Source: CAVSWT01 sp963731745 (GTDB lineage Bacteria; Bacteroidota; Ignavibacteria; Ignavibacteriales; Ignavibacteriaceae). From it: a DNA stretch of 64,000 nucleotides. The stretch lies in assembly GCA_963731745.1 (NCBI GenBank), contig CAVSWT010000025.1:1-64000 (forward strand). The letters run 5' to 3'. Numbering within the stretch: position 1 is the stretch's first letter; each line of letters starts with the position of its first letter. Below the pieces are notes generated by a model. It worked only from the letters and a program-made list of their open reading frames with translations. It was not told the DNA's origin and did not search any database. Positions 19,542-30,191 of this stretch are shown here, piece after piece. The position numbers were made by a program, and so were the translations under genes.

Positions 19542-20528
19542 ATGGAATATAGAGTATTTGGAAATCTAGGCTGGAAAGTATCTGAAATTGGTTTTGGCGC
19601 ATGGGCAATCGGCGGAGATATGTGGGGACATCAAGATGATTCTGAATCAATAAAAGCTTTAAATAAGGCAATTGATCTCGGAGTTAATTTTATTGATACA
19701 GCGCAAGGTTATGGTAAAGGACATAGTGAAGAAATTATTGGTAAAGTTTTAAAATCCAGGCAGGAAGAAATTTTTGTCGCGACAAAAGTTCCGCCTGTAG
19801 ATGGAACTCCATGGCCGCCGCCGGAAAATTATGATGTCAATAAATCTTTTCCTAAGGATTACATAATTAAAAGATGTGAAGGTTCATTAAAAAAATTACA
19901 AAGAGAGTACATTGATGTTTATCAGTTTCATACCTGGGCAGCTTCCTGGAATTTAAGAAGCGAATGGTTTGAAGCAATGTTGAAATTAAAAGAACAAGGA
20001 AAAATTAGAGCGATTGGAGTTTCCGTTCACGATACAACACCGGATAGTGTTATAGGATCATTAATTTTAGATAAAGTAGATTCGGTACAAGTTATTTACA
20101 ATATTTTTGAACAGTATCCCAAGTTTAATTTATTGCCGGTTTGTGAAAAATTAAAAAAAGCTGTTGTGGTTAGAGTTCCATTTGATGAAGGTGCTTTGAC
20201 CGGTAAATTTAATTTAAATACCACTTTTGAAAAAGAAGATGTTAGAAAACATTATTTCCGCGGAAATAATTTGAAGGCAGTAACAAATAAGGTTTTAGAA
20301 ATTAAAGATGTAAAGGACAAAACTCATTCAGGAATGGCAATGGCGGAATATGCATTAAGATTTTGCTTGAGTAATTCTGCAGTTACCACAGTAATCCCAG
20401 GCATAAGAAATCAACTTCAAGCTGAATTGAATGTTAAAGCAAGCGATGGCTTTAATCTTACAAAAGAAGAGTTAAATGAGTTAGGTGAATTCTACTGGCG
20501 AAAAGATTTTTGGAATCAAGAAGTTTAA
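19542..20528 (+). CDS. Aldo/keto reductase
   Basis: A 328-residue NADPH-type aldo/keto reductase. The TIM barrel shows the family start (YRVFGNLGWKVSEIGFGAWAIGG), the catalytic Asp/Tyr region (FIDTAQGYGKGHSEEIIG), the catalytic Lys (ATKVPP) and the His region (YQFHTW), and the cofactor end (TTVIPGIRN). It would reduce a sugar or other carbonyl reversibly. It starts 14 bases after rbsD with a GGGGAG ribosome site, so it is co-transcribed with the ribose genes. A second, frame-broken paralogue lies at 44.1-45.2 kb. The frame is intact. Confidence 0.92.
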   Translation: MEYRVFGNLGWKVSEIGFGAWAIGGDMWGHQDDSESIKALNKAIDLGVNFIDTAQGYGKGHSEEIIGKVLKSRQEEIFVATKVPPVDGTPWPPPENYDVNKSFPKDYIIKRCEGSLKKLQREYIDVYQFHTWAASWNLRSEWFEAMLKLKEQGKIRAIGVSVHDTTPDSVIGSLILDKVDSVQVIYNIFEQYPKFNLLPVCEKLKKAVVVRVPFDEGALTGKFNLNTTFEKEDVRKHYFRGNNLKAVTNKVLEIKDVKDKTHSGMAMAEYALRFCLSNSAVTTVIPGIRNQLQAELNVKASDGFNLTKEELNELGEFYWRKDFWNQEV

Positions 20529-20627
20529 TTCTAAAAATATACAATTCATTATTACATAATAAAAACGTCCACATTTATTTAAAAACGAAAATTCCATTCC
20601 GCAAAAAATTTTAATAAAGGAGAAATA

Positions 20628-22085
20628 ATGCTGAAAAGATTTATACAGGTGCAAATATTATTTTTAGTGTTTGCTTTTGCTTCTACTTTAGCACAAACTC
20701 AAAAATTAATTTATGATCAACTCACCTCACCAATCACCTCGGAATACTATCATGTACCTATTGGCTTATGCGAAGATTATCCTGAAGAAACTACTACAAA
20801 GGAAATTATTAAAAATGATTTTGAATTTTTAAAAAGACATAATGTGAAATTCATGAGAATTTCATTTGGATGGGATGCAATTGAAGAAACAGAAGGAAAG
20901 TATAATTGGCTGTTTTGGGATGACTACGTAAAAATGGCAGTGGATGATTATGGAATAACCTTGGTCCCATATATTTGTTACATACCAAGGTGGAATTCAA
21001 CAGGAGCAAATGATTCAATTTATTATTGGAATTATCCTCCTAAAAATTATGAGGCTTACGGAAAATTTGTTAAGGCGCTTGTAAATAGATACAAAGATAG
21101 AATTAAAACCTGGGAAGTTTGGAATGAACCTGACATCTGGATTTACTGGCAGGGAAAGAGAGATCAGTTTGCAAAATTTATTAAGATAGCTGCCCAGGCT
21201 GTTAAAGAAGCTGATCCAGATGCAAAGGTTGTATTCCCGGGTATTGCATACGATCCGGAATTTCTTTTAAATATGTTTAGAGATTTTAAGCTGAGCAAGT
21301 ATTTCGATATCGTTAACATGCATAATTATTATGAAACCTGGCACCGTCATCCGATTGAAGAAATAACAAATTATATTAATGAAGTTCAAGATGTTGTTTG
21401 GCAGTACGGCGATAACCAGGCTTTGTGGATGGCGGAAGTCGGATACAGCACTTTTAGAAATGGTGCTAGAGTTTCAGACTCATACACTGCTTTTTACGAT
21501 TATGAACATACTCCAGAATATCAAGCAAAAGAATTATTCAAAACTTTAACCTTAATTGTTTCAACAGGTAATATTGATGCAGTAGCATGGTATGAGTTAA
21601 AAGATCTTCCGCCGCATGAAGAAGTAATCGGAGACAACGACAACAATCGTTATCTCGGCGTAGCCTATTCCGATTATAAAGACAAGCCTGCTGCTAATGC
21701 ACTGCAATTTTTTAATAAGCTTTTCTCTGAAGATTACAAATCAATGAATAATATTGTTAAAGTTGACAGGACTCTCGGTTCTGAAAGTGAAGTACAAGCA
21801 TTTCAAACAAAAGATGGGGATGTAATTGTTGTAAGCTGGCTGAAAACCACAGTGCCAGGCCGAAGCGGTGATCAAAAAGACGGAATGGTTAAGGATAATA
21901 GAGAAGAAACTATTTCAATTAATATTCCGTTAGCCTTAGCTGGACAAGCTGTTGAGTATGATGAACTTGGGAATGAAAAAGAATTTTCATCGTTAGAAAA
22001 AAATAAAGATAACACGGTTGTTAAAAATTTAAATCTTCAAGGCGGCGGATTATCTATAATTAAAATCATGAAAAAATTGAACTAA
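20628..22085 (+). CDS. Secreted clan GH-A glycoside hydrolase (GH39/GH5-like)
   Basis: A 485-residue enzyme with a cleavable signal peptide (LFLVFAFASTLAQ). The barrel resembles GH39-type enzymes: an N-terminal FLKRHNVKFMRISFGWDAIE, the acid/base Glu in WEVWNEPDIW near residue 168, and a probable nucleophile Glu in LWMAEVGYSTF near residue 270. The C-terminal 110 residues look like a small beta domain. There is no T9SS tail, so it is probably periplasmic. A strong RBS (AAAGGAG) is present. Substrate could be a beta-xyloside or related hemicellulose fragment; the family cannot be fixed by eye. Confidence 0.75.
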   Translation: MLKRFIQVQILFLVFAFASTLAQTQKLIYDQLTSPITSEYYHVPIGLCEDYPEETTTKEIIKNDFEFLKRHNVKFMRISFGWDAIEETEGKYNWLFWDDYVKMAVDDYGITLVPYICYIPRWNSTGANDSIYYWNYPPKNYEAYGKFVKALVNRYKDRIKTWEVWNEPDIWIYWQGKRDQFAKFIKIAAQAVKEADPDAKVVFPGIAYDPEFLLNMFRDFKLSKYFDIVNMHNYYETWHRHPIEEITNYINEVQDVVWQYGDNQALWMAEVGYSTFRNGARVSDSYTAFYDYEHTPEYQAKELFKTLTLIVSTGNIDAVAWYELKDLPPHEEVIGDNDNNRYLGVAYSDYKDKPAANALQFFNKLFSEDYKSMNNIVKVDRTLGSESEVQAFQTKDGDVIVVSWLKTTVPGRSGDQKDGMVKDNREETISINIPLALAGQAVEYDELGNEKEFSSLEKNKDNTVVKNLNLQGGGLSIIKIMKKLN

Positions 22086-22087
22086 TA

Positions 22088-22552
22088 ATGAAGATTAAGT
22101 CAGAGCAAATTTCAAACGAAAATTTTAATCGATACGGCAAAGTTGTTGTTTCGCCAAAAGGATCTCCGACTTCTCAAGCTGCGGATTACAAATTTTGGTC
22201 TAACATTGCAGACTACTTAATTGAAGGTGAGACTGAAATTGGAATTTGTACAGTCTTTAAACAGCCGAAAAATATAATCACAGGAATGGAACGTCATCTT
22301 AAAACACCTGAAATATTAATACCTATTGATGCACCATTTACATTACCACTTCTAATAGATGGCGAAAATGAAAATCTTGTAAAAGCATTTCAATGCAATA
22401 TTGGTGAAGCTGTAGTAATCAACAAATCAATTTGGCATGGGGCATGCCTTCCTGTTGGGAAAAATGAATCATCGTATTTTGTAATTTTTAGGAAAGGAAC
22501 TCCGCATGAAGATGTGGAGAAAAAAAATATAGAACCTATAGAAATAGATTAA
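22088..22552 (+). CDS. Ureidoglycolate-lyase-like cupin protein
   Basis: A 154-residue protein with the cupin-like pattern of the ureidoglycolate lyase/DUF4867 group: ISNENFNRYGKVV at the start, ERHLKTPEILIPID in the middle and GEAVVINKSIWHGACLPVG near the end. It starts two bases after the preceding glycosidase stop, so it is in the same operon. In a sugar-catabolic context it more likely acts on a sugar acid or keto-acid than in purine breakdown, which is inference. Confidence 0.65.
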   Translation: MKIKSEQISNENFNRYGKVVVSPKGSPTSQAADYKFWSNIADYLIEGETEIGICTVFKQPKNIITGMERHLKTPEILIPIDAPFTLPLLIDGENENLVKAFQCNIGEAVVINKSIWHGACLPVGKNESSYFVIFRKGTPHEDVEKKNIEPIEID

Positions 22553-22575
22553 TTATAGTTGTTGTTGAATTAGAT

Positions 22576-22653
22576 GTCATTTCGGATTAATCTTCTTTTA
22601 AGAAATCTTCTTGTTTATATTGAAAATGATTTCTTCCTCCGGTTCGAAATGAC
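22576..22653. repeat. Nested palindromic intergenic element
   Basis: GTCATTTCG at 22576-22584 is the exact reverse complement of CGAAATGAC at 22645-22653, and inside it AGAAATC (22601-22607) pairs with GATTTCT (22628-22634). The 78-base element can fold into one two-part hairpin between two genes. It resembles the GTCATT-type small palindromic repeats scattered in many genomes; related remnants occur near 35476 and 45727. Confidence 0.55.
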
Positions 22654-22693
22654 TTCTTTTTTAATTCTTCATTTCAATTTATAGAAAATTCAA

Positions 22694-24376
22694 ATGATAA
22701 AAATCTCAAATAAAAAAATAGAAATAGTCTTTGATAAAAATCCGGCTTTTATCAAATACATTAAAAATAAACTTACTAATGAAAAGTTTTGTTTAAATGG
22801 AAGGCAGACAATAATCATAAGAACGCCTTCTCATCTTTCTGATCCGGCTTATTTATTCGATGCTGAATTACTCGAATCAAATCTAGATTCCATTCAATTA
22901 TCATTCAAAGATGAATTTGGCGATAGAGCTGAATTAAAAATAACTTCAGAAGATGATGATATTAAATTTAAAATAAATGTTAAATCAAATGATCCGGTTT
23001 GGCTTGTTGAATGGCGGTTAACAGGCTTTCAATTTGAACAAATTACAATTCCAGCTTTAGGCGGCCAGACTTTAACTAAAGCTATGACAAATGAAACAAC
23101 GCTGAGCTACAAATATCCATTTTGGTGGAATGCGCAATTTGTTTTAGGTGAAAATAAAAAAGGAGGAATGTTCCTTCATATAAAAGATCCAGAGCCTAAT
23201 TTAAAATTGTTTAGAGTTAAAAAAGGAAAAGAATCATTCGACTTATTTTTAGGATTTGAAAGTCAAGCACCGATTAAAAATAAAAACTTATAAAGCAGAA
23301 TGGTTTCTTGATTCGTATGAAGGAAGCTGGAAAAAGCCAGTTGACAAGCATCGGGCATGGCTTGAGAAAAATTTTAATTTAAAGAATTATAGATGAACAT
23401 CCGCATTTTCCGGGTTGGGCTAACGATATTAATTTTATTCTCGAACCATGGGGAATGAGAAAAGATCAGCCGGAACCTCATCATACATTTGAACAAATGA
23501 AAATCAAAATAAAGCAGTTTGCAAAAATTCATAATCCTAAAGGAGACATTGCTTTATATTCCAGGCTTTGCGGAGAATGGCGTTGATTCTCACGCTCCGG
23601 ATTATAACCCTAGTGAAAAATGCGGCGGTGAAAGGAAATTTAAACAGCTTATTAATACTGCGCACGAACTCGGCTATAAAGTTATGATTCATACAAATGT
23701 TCTTGCATTAACCTTTAATCATCGAATGTATAAAAAGTTTAAAAATTTTCAAGTGGTTGATCCTTTTAATCGAACTCTTGGATGGGCGATGGATATTGAT
23801 GGAGATTGGTTGGCGGAAGATTATTTTGCATATGTCAATCCTGGTTATAAAGAATGGGGCGATTACATGATAAAGGTTATTGGAAAATTAATTAACAAAT
23901 TTAATTTAGACGCTGTATTCCTTGATCAGACTTTACTTGCTTTTAATATTAGTAAAGGCCCAAATTTTTTAACCGGAATGCGTGATCATATTAATCGTCT
24001 TCAAAAAGCATTTCCGAATATTTTATTTGCTGGAGAAGGCTTACACGAGCATGTTTTAAGTGTTCTGCCTTTTGCACAAATTCACGGTATTGACAGCCTT
24101 TCGGAAGTGCATGGAATGGAAGGGAAAAAAGAATGGCGGAAAGTGCATCCGGTTTCTTCTTATTTATTTGGTAAGTATACCAAATTTTGCGGGCATCTTT
24201 TAACCAAATATCCAAAGCATCCAATGTTCAAGCTGCAGGAAAAATCTTATAAAAAATTAAATGTAATTCCGACTTTAAGCTTATATGATAATTCTCAGTC
24301 AATTAATATTCCTGAAGTTGGAGAAATGATTTCTAGAGCAAAAAAGTTAAATAAAAAATTAGAAGTTGAAAGATGA
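22694..24376 (+). CDS. Putative glycosidase (DUF6259-like TIM barrel), frame broken
   Basis: About 560 residues. The N-terminal half (22694-23293) is a beta-sandwich like those preceding retaining-glycosidase barrels, and the second half (from about 23400) is a barrel with YIPGFAENGVDSHAPDYNP, IHTNVLALTFNHRMY, FVNPGYKEWGDYM and FLDQTLLAF, where the Asp may be catalytic. I assign it to the DUF6259-type proteins with moderate certainty. Translating between the two long fragments in other frames gives plausible linking peptide (PGWANDINFILEPWG), so breaks occur near 23290, 23390 and 23535. It has no signal peptide. Its stop overlaps the next gene by four bases. Confidence 0.55.
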
Positions 24377-25528
24377 AAAAAATAAAAGTCGGAGTAATTG
24401 GAACAGGTTTTATAGGGCCAGCACATATTGAGGCTTTGAGGAGAGTCGGAGGCATAGAAATAAATGCTATCGCTTCAAATGAAAAAGAAAAAGCCGATAA
24501 AATTGCAGAAGATTTTAATATACCAAAATCATACAGCAGCTGGGAAGAATTAATTAATGATAAAGAAATAGAAGTTGTTCACAACTGCACTCCAAACAAT
24601 CTTCATTTTGAAATTAATAAAGCAGCAATCATTGCTGGCAAACATATTGTTTCTGAAAAACCGTTGACAATTTCTTCATCAGAATCGGAAGAGTTGTTAG
24701 AGTTAGTAAAAGAAAAAAAAGTTGTTAACGCAATAAATTTTAATTATAGATTTTATCCATTAATTCAGCATGCGAAAAGATTATTTGAAAAAAATGAAAT
24801 GGGAAATGTTTATTTAATTCATGGAAATTATTTGCAGGACTGGCTTTTTTATCAAACGGATTATAATTGGAGATTGGAATCGAATATTTCCGGAAAATCC
24901 AGGGCAATAGCGGACATTGGTTCGCATTGGTGCGATCTTATTCAATTTATAACCGGATTAAAAATTAAAAAAGTATTTGCTAATCTTTCAACAATTCACC
25001 AAAAAAGAAAAAGGCCCAAAGGATCAGTTGAAACATTTAAATCAAAAGAAGAGTCATTTAATGAAACCGAAGAAATATGATTGATACAGAAGATGCTGGT
25101 TCCGTTCTATTGCAGTTTGATAATGGAGCGCAAGGAGTTTTTACTGGTTTCACAAGTAAGCGCTGGAAGAAAAAATCATTTTTGGTTTGAAATTGATGCA
25201 AGTAAAAAATCAATATGCCTGGAACCAGGAAGAACCTAATAAAATGTGGATCGGCTATAGAGAAAAAAGTAATGAAATATTAATAAAAGATCCTTCACTT
25301 TTAGATGATGAAGCAAAAAAATATGCGCATTATCCTGGCGGTCATCCCGAAGGATATCCCGACGGTCCAAAAAATTTATTTATAAATGTTTATGATTTTA
25401 TACGTTCCGGAAAAGATCCAATCAATGATAAAAAAGATTTCCCAACTTTTGAAGACGGTCATTGGGAAAACAAAATTGTTGAAGCAGTTTTGGAGAGCAA
25501 TAAAAAACAAAAATGGGTTGAAGTTTAA
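24373..25528 (+). CDS. Gfo/Idh/MocA-family oxidoreductase, frame broken
   Basis: NAD(P)-dependent sugar oxidoreductase. The Rossmann motif GVIGTGFIGPAHIEAL opens the protein, followed by EKPLT (catalytic Lys region) near residue 97 and the C-domain motif IADIGSHWCDL near residue 180. Fragments are 24373-25080 and 25187-25528, and linking sequence (MIDTEDAGSVLLQFDNGAQG and FTGFTSKRWKK) lies in a third frame between them, so there are breaks near 25078 and 25175. It would be about 385 residues, normal for the family. It overlaps the preceding glycosidase and precedes a sugar isomerase, a common pairing in sugar-acid or polyol catabolism. Confidence 0.85.
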
Positions 25529-25642
25529 GAAATTTATATGAAAGTCAAACTGAACTAAGTTTTGGAATCTTAAAATTTAAAAAAAGATCCTGAAATCATT
25601 TCATTCGTTAACAATGACTATTTAAAATAGGAGATTTAAGAA

Positions 25643-26570
25643 ATGAAATTAGGTTTTCTTACAGCATGCCTGCCAAAAATGAAATTAGAAGATTTAGTTA
25701 AATGGTCATCGCAGCAAGGATTTCCAAAGTTTGGAACTGGCTGCTTGGCCATCTAAATCGTCGAGAGATTATCAAGCAAAACAAATTGACGCTGCTAATT
25801 TTACAAAAGATGATGCTAAAAGAGTTACGGATTTATTCGAAGAAAATAAAATGCAAATTTCAGCGATGGCATATTATGACAACAATCTTCATCCGGATAA
25901 AAAAACAAGAAACGGTTACATAAAACATTTATATAAAGTAATTGATACGGCTTCACTTCTTGATGTTAAACTTGTAGGAACTTTTGTAGGCGGAAGAGCA
26001 GATAAAAATGTTTCTCAAATCATTAAAGAGATAGGGCAAGTGTTTAAACCGGTTCTCAAATATGCTTCGGATAAGGGAATTAAAATAATGATTGAAAATT
26101 GTCCGATGGATAACTGGGTTAAATTTGGTTTACCCGGAAACTATGCTTATTCGCCTGAACTTTGGGATGCTCTATTTAACGAACTTCCAAATAAAAATTT
26201 CGGACTGAATTTAGATCCTTCACACCTATACTGGCTGGGGATAGACTACATACAAGCTGTAAAAGATTTTGCTCCAAAAATATTTCATGCGCATGCAAAG
26301 GATACTGAAATTTTATCTGAAGGTGTTTATAATTATGGAATTCTCGGGAAACAAGTTAATCCTGAACCGTGGAAATCAGGCTGGTGGAGATACCGTATGC
26401 CGGGACTCGGAGAAATTGATTGGCAAAAATTTATTACAACTCTTCAAGAATATGGATATGATAATTTTATATCGATCGAGCATGAAGATCCTATTTGGGA
26501 AGGTTCGGAAGAAAAAATTAAAAAAGGATTGAAATTGGGGTTAAAGCATTTATCGCAATTTGTTATATAA
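25643..26570 (+). CDS. Sugar phosphate isomerase/epimerase (xylose isomerase-like barrel), frame broken
   Basis: TIM-barrel protein of the xylose-isomerase-like AP-endonuclease-2 superfamily, about 308 residues. Metal-binding signatures are visible: IMIENCPMD near residue 150, LNLDPSHLYWLG near 190, HAHAKDTE near 210, and a terminal SIEHEDP. The true start is ATG 25643 (GGAGATTTAAGAAATG). It reads to about 25728, where one extra T in AAGTTTGG breaks the frame; removing it gives KLELAAWPSKSS. The long downstream frame then runs from 25731. It follows the Gfo/Idh/MocA gene and likely acts in the same pathway. Confidence 0.85.
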
Positions 26571-26592
26571 ACATTTTTAATTCTTGTATTAT

Positions 26593-28857
26593 ATGAAAAA
26601 ACTTTTATCAAAAACTTATTTCCCATTTGGTTCTCAATATTACCGTGCACCTTCGCCGCACAAAGATGAGTGGGAAAATGATTTGAAAAATATGTCCTCT
26701 TATGGATTTAACACTGTTAAATTCTGGGTGCAATGGAGATGGAATAATCCTTCTGAAGGTAAATTTTATTTTGATGATATTGATAAGTTAATGGATCTTG
26801 CAGATAAATATAATCTTCGTGTAATGTTAAATACAATTTTTGACGTTGCACCAGCTTGGATATACAGAAAGTATGATGATGCTTCAATGATAACTTTAAG
26901 CGGAAGAAAAATCGGTCCGCAGACTCAGCCGCATAGGCAAATCGGTGGGTTGGGCTGGTGTTTTAATAATGATAATGTGACTAAACATCAATATGATTTT
27001 TTAAAGGAAACTATAAAAAGATATAAAAATCATCCGGCACTTGAAATTTGGAATGTAGGTAGCGAACCGGAATTAACAAGCAGCATGGCGGAAATGAGAT
27101 TGTATGCAGACAATGCAGAAAAAATGGGTGACATGCTTTGTTACTGCGATAATTGTAAAACCAAATTCAGATTATGGCTGAAAAATAAATATCAAAAAAT
27201 TGACAATCTTAATGAAGCATGGAATCGAAATTATATTTCATTTGATGAAGCCGAGCTGCCGTTAACAAGAAATACTTTTAACGATGTGATTGATTGGCGA
27301 ATGTTTTTCGTTCATACAATTGGCGAAAATGTAAAACGAAGATTTGAAATTGCAAAAGAAGAAGATAAAGGCAATCATCCTTTGATGTGTCACCATGTTT
27401 TTATACAAGGATTTCCTGTCACATCGACAGCAAGTGATCCATGGAACGTTGGTAAATATGGTGATCTGCATGGCTTTACTCAAATGGATGATGCAATGAT
27501 GATCGATATTCTTCGGTCGTGTGCAAAAGATAAACCGGTCATCTCTGCAGAAATGTTAATGCTGATGGGTTATACTTTAGACATTCCAAATTCCATAGAT
27601 GAAAATGATATTAAGAAACAAATCTTCAGAGGTATAGCCGGAAATTTAAAAGGATTTGTCTTTTGGCAGTATCGGCCCGAAATTTTAGGAAGAGAAGCTC
27701 CGACATGGGGATTAACGTATCTTGATGGTTCCGAAACCAAGTGGCTGAAATCATTTTCTGAAGTTGGTAAAGTTTTGCAGAAGCATTCTGATTTTCTTTT
27801 AAATGCTAAACCAATAAAAGCTGAAGTTGCCATTTTATATAATCCGGAAAATCAAATCTTTTCGTGGGCTTCAACCGGTAATGAAAAAACTGCAACTAAT
27901 TCTTTGCTTGGAATTCATAAGGCGTTATATGAATATAATTTTAATATTGATTTTATTCATCCAAAAGAGTTTGAAGAAAATATTTTAGATAACTATAAAG
28001 TTCTATACATCCCATTTCCTTATTACCTAAATGAAAAAATATGTATTTGCTATTGAAAAATGGGTTAAGAGTGGAGGAGTTATAATCGGTGAAGCATATT
28101 TTGCAGGATGGAATGCAGAACATGGCCATCATGAAAAAATAGTTCCAGGATATGGATTGCACAAAGTATTTAAAGTTAGACAAGGAGTTGTTGAACCCGC
28201 AGAAAAAAATGTAGTTAATAAAATCGAAATTGAGAAAAGTGTTTTATCTACAAAGTCCAACAAAAAAATAAATAATATTACTGGAAAAGATTCATTCATT
28301 TTTGATAACAACTCAATTGATTCATTATCTAAAAGTCAGGTTGAAATTCAATTATTAAAAAATCTTCCTTACATAAAAAAAGGCGAAAAAGTTTTCGGGA
28401 CAATAGTTAAAGGAAACGTTCATAAATGAAGGTGCTGAAGTAATTGCTAAATATGATTCCGGGGAACCAGCTATTACAATAGCAAATTACGGCAAAGGTA
28501 AAGCAATTTTAGTTGGCTCATATCTTGGATTATTTTATAACCAAAATGATAATGCATCTAATAAAGACTTAATTGCTTCTTTGGTTGAGATGAGTGCCGA
28601 CATCAATAAACCGGAAGCTCAAGGAAAGCCTAAATCAAGAACAGATATTTTAAATTATGAAAATGATTCTTTAATCATTATACAAAATTTAACCGCTACT
28701 AAAAGTAAAATCACTCATCACTATTCCTCAAAAAATAAATAAAACCTTAACTGAGCAATTTACAGGAGAAAAATTAAAAGCTGTTTCATCCAAAGAAAAA
28801 AGTAAGCTGGAAATAAATCTTAAACCTAAAGAAGTAAAAGTTTTTTTTACTAAATAA
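26593..28857 (+). CDS. GH42-like beta-galactosidase family glycosidase, frame broken
   Basis: Cytoplasmic glycosidase of about 750 residues resembling GH42: WENDLKNMSSYGFNTVKFWVQW at the start, CYCDNCKTKFRLWLKNKY and NLNEAWNRNY in the barrel insert, and a trimerisation/amidotransferase-like middle domain (NAKPIKAEVAILYNPENQ). The acid/base Glu would be in WNVGSEPE near residue 159, where the Asn usual before it is Ser. The likely nucleophile is in VISAEM. Fragments are 26593-28056, 28031-28429, then two short reading stretches to a stop at 28855, so at least three breaks occur near 28040, 28425 and 28735. The start used is ATG 26593 rather than the TTG at 26584. Confidence 0.75.
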
Positions 28858-28871
28858 TATTTTTATTCTTT

Positions 28872-30146
28872 ATGATAAATTGGTTCTCTTCTTATTCTGA
28901 CGATAAAAATATTAAAAAAAATTTTTTCATCAATGTTTTTGATGGAGCTTTTTATGCATTCGGAATGAGTTTTATTTCACTTGTCGCTATCATTCCGGTG
29001 TTCGTTAGAAAAATCGGTGGAAGTAATATTGAAGTTGGCCTTATCCCGGTATTTTGGACAATCGGTTTTAATTTTCCCCAAATATTTTTTGCTAATTATG
29101 TTAGGAAATTACATTATAAAAAAGCTTTACTATTAAAGACTGCTTTTTTTCAGCGCATACCATGGCTGTTATTAAGTCTACTCTGTTTTTTTATAATAGA
29201 TAAAGTAACAGCAAGTGTTGGATTAGTTTTCTTTTTTATTTTGTTTTTGCTTGCTGCAATAGCCGGCAGCATTAATCTTCCCGGATGGTTTGACTTAATT
29301 GCAAAGCTTACACCGGTGCAAATTAGAGGAAGATTGTTTGCTTCAAGAATTTTAGTAGGTGCTTTATTTGGAATACTCGGCGGTCTTTTAGCAGAAAAAA
29401 TTTTAGAGGTTTACACCTTCCCTTATAATTTTGGAATCTTATTTTCAACAGCTTTCTTGTTGATGCTGGTTTCATATCTGTCATTGACTAAGCTGGTTGA
29501 AGAATCACCAAACCCGGCAAAGAAACAATTAAAGTATAAAGAATTTTTTAAATCACTTCCTGAAGTATTAAAAGCAGAGAAAAATTATAGAAATTTTTTA
29601 ATTGCAGATGCATTATTAATTGCAGCATTAATGGCGGATGCATTTTACGCAGTCAATGCATTAAAAAAATTTAACTTGCCTGAATCCTACGCCGGAATTT
29701 TTACAGTAATAATGATGGTAAGTATGCTCACCGGAAATTTAATTTATGGTTTTCTTGCAGATCATTTCGGACATAAATTGAATTTACTGATTGCATCTAC
29801 TTCGACCTTCGCTGCATGCATAGCTGCATTATTAGCACCAAGCATCGAATTTTATTTTATCGCTTTCATTGGTTCTGCTTCCACAGCTTCTTTAATTCAA
29901 TTATCGCGTCTAACAATTATCGCTGAATTGTGTGCGGAAGAAGACCGGCCAACTTACATAGCATTAACAAATATTTTAACTTCACCTTTTATTTTAATTT
30001 CAATTTTAGGCGGATGGTTTGCAAATAAATTAGGTTATAATATCGTATTTATTTTAGCAGGTATTTTCGCTTTAAGCTCGGCTATATGGTTTTATACTAT
30101 GGTTAAGGAACCGAGAAAGAAAGCACTGGCAATAGCAAAAAACTGA
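28872..30146 (+). CDS. Major facilitator superfamily transporter
   Basis: A 424-residue intact inner-membrane protein with about twelve hydrophobic segments. It has a basic loop after the second helix (FFANYVRKLHYKKALL), a mid-protein cytoplasmic loop (ESPNPAKKQLKYKEFF) and the MFS-type loop DHFGHKLN between helices 8 and 9. It lies 14 bases after the GH42-like gene and before the GH10 array. It probably imports sugars or oligosaccharides released by the nearby exported glycosidases, which is inference from context. Confidence 0.85.
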   Translation: MINWFSSYSDDKNIKKNFFINVFDGAFYAFGMSFISLVAIIPVFVRKIGGSNIEVGLIPVFWTIGFNFPQIFFANYVRKLHYKKALLLKTAFFQRIPWLLLSLLCFFIIDKVTASVGLVFFFILFLLAAIAGSINLPGWFDLIAKLTPVQIRGRLFASRILVGALFGILGGLLAEKILEVYTFPYNFGILFSTAFLLMLVSYLSLTKLVEESPNPAKKQLKYKEFFKSLPEVLKAEKNYRNFLIADALLIAALMADAFYAVNALKKFNLPESYAGIFTVIMMVSMLTGNLIYGFLADHFGHKLNLLIASTSTFAACIAALLAPSIEFYFIAFIGSASTASLIQLSRLTIIAELCAEEDRPTYIALTNILTSPFILISILGGWFANKLGYNIVFILAGIFALSSAIWFYTMVKEPRKKALAIAKN

Positions 30147-30191
30147 AGCTAAAAATTCTATTTTCAAAAATCTTATATACCATAATTGAAA

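Noticed and set aside
14828..20565. Shared CATTATTACAT sequence before the GH106-like and GH-A glycosidase genes as an operator
   Set aside because: It is a single 11-base AT-rich match in two gaps, easily expected by chance at this composition.
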